Shown: positions 42,601-50,742 of the stretch, piece after piece
Numbering within the stretch: position 1 is the first letter of the stretch
How the letters are laid out: the number at the start of each line of letters is the position of its first letter
Source: JBAYOE01 sp050950065
GTDB lineage: Bacteria; Spirochaetota; Spirochaetia; Sphaerochaetales; Sphaerochaetaceae
Assembly: GCA_050950065.1 (NCBI GenBank)
Contig: JBMNGX010000006.1
Span: 1 to 64,000 of the forward strand
Reading direction: 5' to 3'
DNA: 64,000 nucleotides
Translations under genes and position numbers: made by a program
Notes under the pieces: model-generated
The model's input: the letters and a program-made list of their open reading frames with translations, nothing else
What the model was told of the DNA's origin: nothing
Database searches by the model: none

Positions 42601-42828
42601 ATGAATAAACCTAAAGGCAAATACGCTTGGACGGTCAAAGTAGGTGAAAAAGGGCAGATTGTTATCCCAAAAGAAGCCCGTGAAATATTTGACATCAACC
42701 CCGGAGATACCTTGATTATCTTGGGTGACGAAAAACAAGGCATAGCGATACCGCCCAAAAATGCTTTTAATAAACTTGTCACAACAATCTTTGATGGCAC
42801 TACGCCAAAAAGAGGTGACGAAGAATGA
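42601..42828 (+). CDS. AbrB/SpoVT-type transcription regulator
   Basis: 75 residues with a swapped-hairpin DNA-binding domain: TVKVGEKGQIVIPKEAREIF, then INPGDTLIILGDEKQGIAI. The ATG at 42601 follows GGAGGGCTCATA; the longer frame starting at 42538 would run through the promoter and is rejected. Its C terminus overlaps the ATPase start by four bases (ATGA). G+C is visibly higher than in neighbouring spirochaete genes, and the three-gene AbrB-ATPase-permease layout is common in Clostridia, so transfer is likely. It probably represses the cassette. Confidence 0.9.
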   Translation: MNKPKGKYAWTVKVGEKGQIVIPKEAREIFDINPGDTLIILGDEKQGIAIPPKNAFNKLVTTIFDGTTPKRGDEE

Positions 42829-43550
42829 ATGCAATCACAATTACAAATATGTCAAAAAAATACGGCGAATTTACAGCAGTAGATGAATTGAATCTGACGA
42901 TCGAGCAAGGTGAACTGTTTTCTCTTTTGGGTGTCAACGGTGCGGGAAAAACCACAACGATCAAGATGCTGTCCTGTTTGATTAAGCCAACGGGCGGCGA
43001 TGCGGTTCTGCTCGGAGATAGCGTAAAGGAACACCCGCAAGCTGTCAAAGCGAAAATTAATATCTCGCCGCAGGAAACAGCAGTAGCCGCCAATTTATCA
43101 GTCATCGAAAACTTGGAGCTTATAGCGAGCATTTATGGTAAGGACAGCAAAACAGTAAAGAAAAGTGCAGATAAAATGGCGACGCAGTTCAGGCTTGACG
43201 GTGTACGGAACAAAAAATCAAAGCAGTTGTCGGGCGGTATGCAGAGGCGGCTTTCCATTGCAATGGCTTTGATTTCAAATCCCAAAATCCTGTTTCTTGA
43301 CGAGCCCACTTTGGGGCTTGATGTGCTTGCCCGCCGCGAACTGTGGACATCCATTAAGTCATTAAAAGGAAAGGTGACAATCATCCTTACAACACATTAT
43401 TTAGAGGAAGCGGAAGCGTTGTCCGACCGTGTGGGCATCATGGCAAACGGAAAATTGACGGCGATTGGGACGGTAGCAGAATTGACCGAGCAGACCGGTA
43501 CAAGCAAGTTGGAGGACGCTTTTGTTATGCTTTCAGGAGGTGCTGTATGA
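42825..43550 (+). CDS. ABC exporter ATPase (DrrA/CcmA-like)
   Basis: 241 residues: Walker A GVNGAGKTTTIK near residue 37, signature LSGGMQRR near 136, Walker B with DEPTLGLD and the H-loop in TTHYLEEAEAL. The sequence type belongs to ABC-2 exporters for drugs, peptides or polysaccharide units. It overlaps abrB-like and permease genes by four bases each, so the three are translated as a unit. Codon use and base composition are unlike the flanking host genes. Confidence 0.9.
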   Translation: MNAITITNMSKKYGEFTAVDELNLTIEQGELFSLLGVNGAGKTTTIKMLSCLIKPTGGDAVLLGDSVKEHPQAVKAKINISPQETAVAANLSVIENLELIASIYGKDSKTVKKSADKMATQFRLDGVRNKKSKQLSGGMQRRLSIAMALISNPKILFLDEPTLGLDVLARRELWTSIKSLKGKVTIILTTHYLEEAEALSDRVGIMANGKLTAIGTVAELTEQTGTSKLEDAFVMLSGGAV

Positions 43551-44296
43551 GAATTGTTTTGTTTGCTAAACGCAACACAAAAGAGATTTTACGCGATCCC
43601 ACCAACCTCTTTTTCGGATTGGGGTTTCCGCTTATACTCTTGGTTCTGCTGTCCATCATCAATGCCAGCATCCCCGCCGAAGCGAATAACACGATGTTCT
43701 CGATTGAAAACCTCGCACCCGGTTTAGCAATGTTTGGAACCGCTTTTATGGCATTGTTTTCGGGGATGCTGTTGTCAAAAGACCGTACCTCATCGTTCTT
43801 AATGCGCTTGTTCGCCTCACCCATGGCTTCTTTGGATTTCATATTGGGTTACACTTTGCCATTGTTCATCATGGCATTGGCGCAAGCCGCAATCACGTTG
43901 TTAGCTTCCTGTTTTGCGGGGCTTGAACTTACCGTCAATCTCCTGCTTGCGGTTCTCGTGACAGCACTGAGCTCGCTTTTGTTTGTGGGTTTTGGCTTGC
44001 TTTTCGGTAGTTTGATGAATGAAAAGGCGGTCGGCGGCATCTGTGGTGCAGTGCTGACGAACGTCGCAGGATGGTTGTCTGGGGTATTCATTCCGCTTGA
44101 TTTAATTGGCGGCGCTTTCAAAAAAGCGGCTGACATTTTACCGTTTTATCATAGTGTGCAAGCAATACAAGCAGTCTTGTACGGAAATTTTGGCGAATTG
44201 CTACCGCATTTGACAATTGTATTGGGTTATTCGGTTGTCATTTTTGCACTCGCAGTTATCGTCTTTCAGCGCAAAATGAGTGGTGGTAAGGCATAG
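43547..44296 (+). CDS. ABC-2 type exporter permease
   Basis: 249 residues with six predicted membrane helices, as usual for ABC-2 permeases (helices near 20-40, 60-75, 95-120, 130-155, 165-185 and 222-242). NEKAVGGICGAVLTNVAGWLSG near residue 165 is the typical re-entrant region. With the ATPase it should export a hydrophobic compound or peptide; resistance or immunity is a reasonable guess but unproven. Confidence 0.85.
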   Translation: MRIVLFAKRNTKEILRDPTNLFFGLGFPLILLVLLSIINASIPAEANNTMFSIENLAPGLAMFGTAFMALFSGMLLSKDRTSSFLMRLFASPMASLDFILGYTLPLFIMALAQAAITLLASCFAGLELTVNLLLAVLVTALSSLLFVGFGLLFGSLMNEKAVGGICGAVLTNVAGWLSGVFIPLDLIGGAFKKAADILPFYHSVQAIQAVLYGNFGELLPHLTIVLGYSVVIFALAVIVFQRKMSGGKA

Positions 44297-44367
44297 AATT
44301 CGTGTGTGGAGAGCGGCATAGGGCCGAAGATATGCTACACACCCCCCACAAAAGATAGAGCTTAGCC

Positions 44368-44412
44368 AAAAACAGCTCACCATAAGGCGAGCTGGATACC
44401 TTGGTAATCTTA
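44368..44412 (+). repeat. 45-bp flanking repeat, copy B
   Basis: Second copy of the element at 42402, 35 of 45 identical. The hairpin GCTCACC-ATAA-GGCGAGC keeps the shape although several bases differ, and ATACCTTGG is unchanged. Same orientation as copy A. Confidence 0.75.
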
Positions 44413-44432
44413 ATATGGTAAATATGGTAATG

Positions 44433-44568
44433 CTAAGCGGTGACTTCCGAGCCGCTCTTGAACCTGAACTTCATTGTGGCATCTCGCTCAACCGTCACTT
44501 GGTCGATTACGGCAAACCACAACTTTTCGTCAAAGTTGTCGATAGCGAGTGGGCGGTTCTCGATGTCC
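44433..44568 (-). pseudogene. C-terminal remnant of a site-specific serine recombinase
   Basis: The minus strand encodes about 45 codons ending in a stop at 44433: NRPLAIDNFDEKLW, then VIDQVTVERDATMKFRFKSG. This pattern resembles the C terminus of large serine recombinases that move Clostridial elements. The reading frame is cut at the left inverted repeat of IS66 (44569) and meets a stop codon inside the IS. The rest of the gene is absent. The identification rests on a short segment and should be checked by a protein search. Confidence 0.55.
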
Positions 44569-44635
44569 GTAACCGTCAAATCGTCGCCCCTATGAAATAG
44601 CTATTGCCTCTGCCACTATTGTGTTGGAGGTAATT

Positions 44636-44968
44636 ATGGCTAAAAAGCAATTCTCCCATGAACAACGGATCTCTTACGTACGAGAATGTTTGAAGTGGAC
44701 AGCAACAGGTAAAAGCGTTACCACTTTTGCTACTTCTATAGGAGTAGCACGGGTAACTATGTACGACTGGTTAAGCCGCTACAAAAACCAAGTAGTTAAC
44801 CAAAACCTTGTTCAAGTTGGACAAGCTAATGGCGAAATAGTTTCTGCTAGCAGTAATTCTACCGTAGGTATTAAACTCACCTTAGGTGAAATTAGTGTTG
44901 AATTACCAAGTGGTTATTCAATAAGAGAATTGGAAGACGTTCTTAAAGTAATGAGGAGTATCTTCTAA
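44636..44968 (+). CDS. tnpA: IS66 accessory protein TnpA
   Basis: 110 residues with an N-terminal helix-turn-helix of the IS3/IS66 orfA kind (RISYVRECLKWTATGKSVTT, then GVARVTMYDWLSRY). The start is ATG 44636, seven bases after GGAGG; the frame opens five codons earlier at 44621. It ends TAATG with the start of tnpB overlapping by one base. Confidence 0.85.
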   Translation: MAKKQFSHEQRISYVRECLKWTATGKSVTTFATSIGVARVTMYDWLSRYKNQVVNQNLVQVGQANGEIVSASSNSTVGIKLTLGEISVELPSGYSIRELEDVLKVMRSIF

Positions 44969-45318
44969 TGTTTTTAGATTGGCAGCAATACAACTTCTAC
45001 ATCCGAGTAGGCAAAACGGACATGCGTAAAAGAGCCTTCAGTTTATCTATGATTGTAGAATCTGAGATGTTGCTTAACCCTTTTAGCAAAAGTGCCTTTT
45101 TGTTTTGTAGTGGTTCTAAGAAAATACTAAAGGTAATAGTTTGGGATTCTAATGGGTTTTGGGAGTTAACTAAACGCCTGGAGGTAGAAGGAAATTTTAG
45201 CTGGCCCCAAAGTGCAGAAGAAGCGCTACAGGTAACAGTTGATGAAATAAAACTACTATTAAAAGGAGCAGATCCATTTAAGAGATTAAAAGTAGTTATT
45301 CCACATAAAGTGAGCTAA
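44968..45318 (+). CDS. tnpB: IS66 Orf2-like protein TnpB
   Basis: 116 residues, the normal length for IS66 Orf2 proteins. Seen: YIRVGKTDMRKRAFSLSMIV near residue 11, then FLFCSGSKKILKVIVWDSNGF near 45. TnpB is required for transposition of IS66 elements; its biochemical role is unknown. Translation is probably coupled to tnpA. Confidence 0.9.
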   Translation: MFLDWQQYNFYIRVGKTDMRKRAFSLSMIVESEMLLNPFSKSAFLFCSGSKKILKVIVWDSNGFWELTKRLEVEGNFSWPQSAEEALQVTVDEIKLLLKGADPFKRLKVVIPHKVS

Positions 45319-45388
45319 ATTAGAAACTTTTAGTAAAATGATTACTCTTTGAATTGACATTTAACTCTTTATGTGCTAATATTTTAGC

Positions 45389-47005
45389 ATGAAAGAGAAC
45401 CTTGTAGAGCAGCTTAAAAAGATGGATCACACTGCATTAGTTAATGAGTATCTATCTTTGTTACAGTACCACCAAGAGCAGATGATTGCTTTTAAAGAGC
45501 TACAAGAAATCCATGAATTAAAAACAGCTTTAATCTATGTTCCCAAAACAGAACAAACAGCTTATCTATTTGATGAGGTAGAACTACTAAGTGAAGAGCC
45601 TAAAGAAGATGAAGAAATTGTTATTGTTAAACAACATACCCGCACTAAAGCTCAAAAGCTAACTACCTTAGATGCCAATACTCCTGTCGTAACTATTGTC
45701 CACGAAGTAGAGAAAGCTCCTAGTTGTAGTCGCTGTGGTGAAACTACAATAAGAGTTGAAGATAAAGTAGTTGAGAAAGTTGGGGTTCAACCAAAACAAT
45801 ACTACATTGAAAAGCATCTATTTGCTCAATATTCTTGTCCTTGCTGTGAAGCAGAGACTTCTAATGGTGAAACTAACATTATTACTGTGTGGGAGAATCC
45901 TAAAACGGACAAACTAATAGCGTCTAGTTCTCTTGTTGCTGATTGTGCTACTCGTAAGTACAGTGACTCACTTCCTCTATACCGCCAAGAGATGATCTTT
46001 AAGCGAGAGGGCTTTGAAGTAAGTAGACAAACTCTTTCTAATTGGTTAATGACTTATTCCCAAGTTTTAGAACCTCTAAGAAAAAGATTAAAGGAGTTAA
46101 TACTACAAAGTAATCTCATTAACCAAGATGAAACACCAGTAAGGGTGCTTAAGATTCCTGAAGCAGCAACTTCAAAGAGTAACTTTATGCTTGTTCAGGT
46201 AGGCTCTACTTCTTCTGAAGATTCCCCTTTTAAAAAGTTAGTGTTGTATACCTATCTGCCTAATAGGAGGATAGAGACTCTTCAAAAACAGCTAGAAGGC
46301 TTTAAAGGGTATGTAATGACTGATGGCCTTAAGGGGTATCTTCACATAGAAAAGCATTTAAACTGTTGGGTTCATGCTCAGCGCCAATTCAAACAAATAT
46401 TAAAAGTAAATCCCAAAGCAAGTGTTGCAGCTAAGGTAGTTAACATTATTAATGAGCTTTACACCATTGAAAAGCAACTAAGAAGTAGCATTAAAGATAG
46501 AGATGAGTTTTTAACTACTCGTAGAGAAAAGTGTGAACTAATCTTTGACAAACTAAAAACCTTTATGCAAGAACAAAGAGTAAACTACTCTTCTAAAAGT
46601 GCAATGGGAAGGGCTTTTAGCTATTTAGAAACTTATTGGTCCTCTTTGGTTGCTTATGTAGATTGTTATGAGGCTTCGCCACATAACAATTACGCTGAAT
46701 TGGCCATAAGGCCATTTACGATAGGGAGGAAGAATTGGCTATTCTCTAATACTGTTAATGGTGCTGCTTCTTCTGCTCTTTATTACAGTCTAATAGAGAC
46801 AGCAAAAGCAAACTCCCTTAATGTTTATGATTACCTTTGGTACTGCTTTGCTAAAGGTTCAACGTGTAAAACTCAACAAGATTGGGACTCTCTACTGCCT
46901 TGGAACATAGATCAAAGAGAGATTGCCTCTCTCAAAGCTCAAAGAGCTTTAGCAAAACCAGATCCAAATAGGACTGAACCCTACATTCTTAGAGGTAAAA
47001 GGTAG
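45389..47005 (+). CDS. tnpC: IS66 DDE transposase TnpC
   Basis: 538 residues. An N-terminal leucine-rich/coiled region, a zinc-binding segment (CSRCGETTIR, then CPCCEAET), and the DDE transposase core with first Asp in INQDETPVRV, second in VMTDGLKGYL and the glutamate in NNYAELAIRPFTIGRKNW. Complete, so the element may be active. A palindromic hairpin follows the stop codon inside the IS. Confidence 0.95.
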   Translation: MKENLVEQLKKMDHTALVNEYLSLLQYHQEQMIAFKELQEIHELKTALIYVPKTEQTAYLFDEVELLSEEPKEDEEIVIVKQHTRTKAQKLTTLDANTPVVTIVHEVEKAPSCSRCGETTIRVEDKVVEKVGVQPKQYYIEKHLFAQYSCPCCEAETSNGETNIITVWENPKTDKLIASSSLVADCATRKYSDSLPLYRQEMIFKREGFEVSRQTLSNWLMTYSQVLEPLRKRLKELILQSNLINQDETPVRVLKIPEAATSKSNFMLVQVGSTSSEDSPFKKLVLYTYLPNRRIETLQKQLEGFKGYVMTDGLKGYLHIEKHLNCWVHAQRQFKQILKVNPKASVAAKVVNIINELYTIEKQLRSSIKDRDEFLTTRREKCELIFDKLKTFMQEQRVNYSSKSAMGRAFSYLETYWSSLVAYVDCYEASPHNNYAELAIRPFTIGRKNWLFSNTVNGAASSALYYSLIETAKANSLNVYDYLWYCFAKGSTCKTQQDWDSLLPWNIDQREIASLKAQRALAKPDPNRTEPYILRGKR

Positions 47006-47044
47006 AACTTAGACCAATTCCGGAAACATGTAGACGGTAAAACT

Positions 47045-47072
47045 AACATTGAAACGACGTAGTTTCAATGTT
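47045..47072. terminator. Perfect 11-bp hairpin at 3' end of IS66
   Basis: AACATTGAAAC and GTTTCAATGTT enclose the six-base loop GACGTA just after tnpC. A short T-containing tract follows. It may stop transposase transcription or protect the element from outside transcription. Confidence 0.6.
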
Positions 47073-47104
47073 TAATAACTGTAAGGGCTTCATTTGACGG
47101 TTAC

Positions 47105-48298
47105 ATCTATTATTGTCCATCTTCTCGGTGTCTGCTACTAGGGTACCACATCAGAATGAAGTGACTATAAATGTGAGACACACTGATGATAATAAGATTG
47201 AAATAATTGGCGTTGGGCGTGATGTCACCGAAAGAAGGAAAAATGAACTAAAAATTATAGAGCTTAGTTATAAAGACCAACTCACAGATCTTTACAATAG
47301 AAACTACCTAGAGAAGTTTCAAAAAGAGATTTCCGACAACACCTCTTTCTTACCCCTTTCAGTGGTTATTTGTGATATCAACGGACTTAAGTTAACTAAC
47401 GATCTTTTTGGACATGAGATGGGAGATCGTCTTTTAAAAAAGGGCTCCTCAGTTTTTGAAAATGCTTTAAAAGAGGGTGATATTGCCATTAGGATGGGTG
47501 GTGATGAGTTCATCATAGTTTTTAGCAATTGCAGTTATGAAGAGTGCGCTAAAAGAGTTGATAGTATGAGAGAATTCAGTAGTAACAAAATTGTTGGAAA
47601 GATTCCCCTTTCAATTAGTTTTGGCTATGCAACTACAGAAGAACCTATAAAGTCGATAAACTTTCTTATCAGAAGAGCTGAAGTGGATATGTATCGCAAT
47701 AAGTTAAAAGAGAGTGCCTCCTTTAAAGAGGGGGTCGTTGATCTACTTATAAACAGTTTTTATGAGAAGGGCATTTACGAAAAGAGGCACAGTACTGTTG
47801 TTGGCCTGTTATGCAGTGAGATGGGCAAAGCTTTTAATTTAGGTCAAACAATTGTTGATGAACTAAAACTTGCAGGAATTCTTCACGACATTGGAAAAAT
47901 AACACTTAAAAAAGAGATTTTGAATAAAACAACCAGTCTAAATGAGGAAGAAAAAGTGGCAATGATGCGCCACCCCGAATTAGGGTATAATTTTTTAAGG
48001 ACAATTCAAGGCTTTGGAAGGGTTGCAGAGTGGATTTTAATGCACCATGAACAACCAGATGGAAAAGGGTATCCACAACAGCTAAGCGATAATAAAATCC
48101 CATTAGAGGCTAAAATAATTGCAGTAGCAACATATTATGATACAATTACTAACTCTGTTAGGCAGCAAAGGTTGAAAAATCATAGTGAGGCTGCCGTTGA
48201 ACTAAAGAAGACTTTCTAAAAGTAAGTTTGATGAGAAGGTTGTTGATGTTTTTCTCTCTTTGCCATTGGAAAGAATTATAGGCTCTGTTGATAGGTAA
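47105..48298 (+). pseudogene. GGDEF/HD-GYP gene, 5' end removed by IS66 and 3' end frameshifted
   Basis: The open frame begins at the IS66 edge with the end of a PAS domain (IIGVGRDVTERRKNE), then a GGDEF domain with an intact MGGDEF motif and an HD-GYP phosphodiesterase domain (GILHDIGKI, MHHEQPDGKGYP). Nothing upstream of the PAS end remains; the apparent TTG start at 47113 is an artefact. Near the 3' end an extra T within ACTTTC (48213-48215) causes a stop at 48217; with one base removed the protein continues SKSKFDEKVVDVFLSLPLER to a stop at 48296-48298, eight bases... before the next gene at 48304. The product would have made or destroyed cyclic di-GMP. It is probably non-functional. Confidence 0.85.
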
Positions 48299-48303
48299 AA
48301 ATT

Positions 48304-50283
48304 ATGATAATAGATTTACTATATAACATCGCAATTCTTTTATCGCTCAGCGTAGTCTATGTAGTAATACCCTCAAAAGCCAAAAGAAAAAATTTACTGA
48401 TTCAATTAGCTCAAGGAATTTTCTTTGCCCTTGGTGGGATTTTAATAATGAGTCGCCCTGTAATTATCACTGCAGGGTTAGTTTTAGATGGGCGAACACT
48501 TTTAGCTGGAGTGAGTGGGATGTTCTTTGGCTTTGTCCCTACAACTGTAGCTGTTATCTCAATGGCAATATTCCGCTACACCAGTGGAGGAGTTGGGATG
48601 ATAACAGGGATCCTTTCTCCAATTACTTCAGCTGCAATAGGATTATTGTGGCGTGCTTTACGGTATAAGAAAGTTACAGAAAAAGGGGAGATTGGGTTTG
48701 AGCCGTTGTTTGTGGGATTGATTATCCACATAATTTTCGTTTTTGAATTTTTGTTTGTCCAATCTCCCAATAGAGTAGAGATTGTTAAACTTTTAGCTCT
48801 TCCAATTCTTTTAACTTACCCAATAAGCTTCCACCTTTTAGCTCTTCTAATTTTTAACCAAGAAAGAAGATTGGACTCTCAAGAGAAGATAAAACTTAGT
48901 GAACAGAGATTTAAGACAATCTTTGACAAATCCCCACTAGGAATATTTTTAGCTTATGATGATGGTGGAAAGCTTATTCAAGTTAATGAGCAATTAAAAA
49001 AGTTACTAGCTATCGAGAATTTTGAAGAGGGCAAAATTGGGTGGAACGATTTTGTCAAAGGTAAACCTATTTTAAATGGTGAAGAGTTTATCAGGATAAA
49101 TAAACTAAGGGACTCAAAGATAAAAAGGTTAGATGGTAAAGACATTTGGGTTAAAACTGCAGCAACCAACATCCAAAGTGAAGATCAACAAACTAAGTTA
49201 GTTTTAGGGATGGTTACCGATATAACTGAAAGAAAAGAGCTCGAATTTGCCTTAAAATATGCTAACAGTCATGATGGATTAACAAACATCCACAACCGTA
49301 GTGAATTTGAAAAACTACTTAAAGCGTATGATGAGAAGGGTAATTATCCATTGGCAGTTGTAATGGGAGATGTTAACGGGCTAAAGGTTATTAACGATGC
49401 CTTTGGAAGAGAGACTGGAGACAACCTATTAATTAATATTGCCGAAACTTTAAAAGAGGTTACCCAAAATAGGGGAGTTTGTGCCCGAATAAGTGGAGAT
49501 CAGTTTGCCCTGATTTTACAAGGAGTTGATGAAACTAAGGGGTGGAAAATTATAGAAGAGATCTCTGAAAAAGGAGATTTTGTAATTAATGGTGTTGAGG
49601 TGACCCTCTCATTTGGAGTTGCTGTTAAAAGGTCCTCTTTAGAAGATATTGATGAGATTGTTAAACTTGCTGAGAACAGTATGATTAGAAGTAAGCTTAG
49701 TGAATCTCCTAGTGCCCGCTCAAAAACTGTTAACGCTATTATCAACACACTGCATGAAAAGTCTCACAGAGAGGAGCTTCATTCACGTAGAGTTAGCGAA
49801 TTAGCAATAAGACTAGGTGAGTCTTATGGACTAAATCAAAAAGAACTTGGAGAGCTTAAAACAGTTGGGCTTCTTCACGATATTGGTAAAATTGCTGTTG
49901 ATAAATCTATCTTAGAAAAAAAAGGAGAACTAAGTGAAGAGGAGTGGGAGTCAATCAGACGCCACCCCGAAACAGGATGGAGAATACTAGGAACTGTGGG
50001 TGAGTTGGGAGAGTTAAGTAATGCTGTTTTATACCACCACGAAAAAGTTGATGGTAGTGGCTATCCTCACGGAATAAAAGGGGATGATATCCCTCTTTAT
50101 GCCCGTATTATTGCTATTGCTGATGCTTATGATGCAATGACAGCTGCTCGAAGTTATAGATTGCAAGTGAATGAAAAAGAGGCAGCTAGTGAAATAAAAA
50201 AATATTCAGGGAGCCAGTTCGATGAAAAACTGGCCCGCCTGTTTGTTGAGAAGGTGCTACACTTCAGTTGGGGCGACCTGTAG
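48304..50283 (+). CDS. 5TM-LYT/PAS/GGDEF/HD-GYP signalling protein
   Basis: 659 residues. Five to six N-terminal membrane helices (~1-185) resemble the 5TM receptor module of LytS-type proteins (GLVLDGRTLLAGVSGMFFG, then GMITGILSPITSAAIGLLWR). A PAS domain follows (FKTIFDKSPLGIFLA near 205), then a GGDEF domain whose motif is altered to SGDQF, and an HD-GYP domain that is complete (LLHDIGKIAVD, YHHEKVDGSGYP). The protein should hydrolyse cyclic di-GMP; cyclase activity is doubtful because of the changed motif. It is a paralogue of the damaged gene just upstream. Its last 27 bases overlap the convergent gene. Confidence 0.9.
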   Translation: MIIDLLYNIAILLSLSVVYVVIPSKAKRKNLLIQLAQGIFFALGGILIMSRPVIITAGLVLDGRTLLAGVSGMFFGFVPTTVAVISMAIFRYTSGGVGMITGILSPITSAAIGLLWRALRYKKVTEKGEIGFEPLFVGLIIHIIFVFEFLFVQSPNRVEIVKLLALPILLTYPISFHLLALLIFNQERRLDSQEKIKLSEQRFKTIFDKSPLGIFLAYDDGGKLIQVNEQLKKLLAIENFEEGKIGWNDFVKGKPILNGEEFIRINKLRDSKIKRLDGKDIWVKTAATNIQSEDQQTKLVLGMVTDITERKELEFALKYANSHDGLTNIHNRSEFEKLLKAYDEKGNYPLAVVMGDVNGLKVINDAFGRETGDNLLINIAETLKEVTQNRGVCARISGDQFALILQGVDETKGWKIIEEISEKGDFVINGVEVTLSFGVAVKRSSLEDIDEIVKLAENSMIRSKLSESPSARSKTVNAIINTLHEKSHREELHSRRVSELAIRLGESYGLNQKELGELKTVGLLHDIGKIAVDKSILEKKGELSEEEWESIRRHPETGWRILGTVGELGELSNAVLYHHEKVDGSGYPHGIKGDDIPLYARIIAIADAYDAMTAARSYRLQVNEKEAASEIKKYSGSQFDEKLARLFVEKVLHFSWGDL

Positions 50284-50727
50284 AATTTCAATTAAATCAG
50301 TTGGCTCTAAACGGTAAGAGGAACCTTTCCCCTGATAAAATCCGTGGTCTTTTATAAAGTGGATATGTAAGTCGGTAAAAGTAATCTCTTTGTTAATCTT
50401 CTTGTTGAGAACAGTGGTATTAACTTTTTCATACATTCCAGGACCCCCAAATGGGGAGGGGAGTTTCCCTCTAACAGAGTCAACTCTGACATCAAAGTTT
50501 TCATCTAAAGTTATGAATTCGCCCAATCCATCAAAACCAGCATCTCTAAAGTATTGCATCCTTTCAGCAATAGCTTGGTTAGTTTGATCGTGGCGACGAA
50601 CTGTCCCCTCATCTTCAACTATAATGTCTATTAAATTTCTCTTATCGCTTCCCAAAAATCCCTCTAGTGTAATGACTCCAGGTTGCATCTGTTGTTGAAT
50701 ATGGTCAAATTCAGGTGTCTGTTTCAT
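50257..50727 (-). CDS. Conserved-looking protein of unknown function, downstream of nqrF
   Basis: 156 residues, soluble, no signal peptide. I recognise no family. It has a compact, acidic sequence with the segments GVITLEGFLGSDKRNLIDII, then AGFDGLGEFITLDENFDVRV and FTDLHIHFIKDHGFYQGKGS. AGGAGC precedes the ATG. It starts 15 bases after nqrF and is in the same orientation, so it is probably the last gene of the nqr operon and could assist assembly or maturation of the complex (inference). Confidence 0.65.
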   Translation of the reverse strand: MKQTPEFDHIQQQMQPGVITLEGFLGSDKRNLIDIIVEDEGTVRRHDQTNQAIAERMQYFRDAGFDGLGEFITLDENFDVRVDSVRGKLPSPFGGPGMYEKVNTTVLNKKINKEITFTDLHIHFIKDHGFYQGKGSSYRLEPTDLIEILQVAPTEV

Positions 50728-50742
50728 AAACGCTCCTTATTT

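Larger units (their letters stand above)
44569..47104 (+). mobile_element. IS66-family insertion sequence
   Basis: About 2.54 kb with tnpA, tnpB and tnpC in the usual order. The left end begins GTAACCGTCAAAT (44569-44581) and the right end finishes with its exact inverse (ATTTGACGGTTAC, 47092-47104); beyond 13 bases the ends agree only partly. The eight bases outside (CGATGTCC on the left, ATCTATTA on the right) differ, so the expected target duplication is missing. Base composition is A/T-rich like the host, unlike the cassette to its left. All three reading frames are intact. Confidence 0.9.

Noticed and set aside
44415..44600. 61-residue plus-strand reading frame between the cassette and IS66
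   Set aside because: It lies opposite a minus-strand frame that reads as a recombinase C terminus, runs across the IS66 left end, and has no ribosome-binding site.
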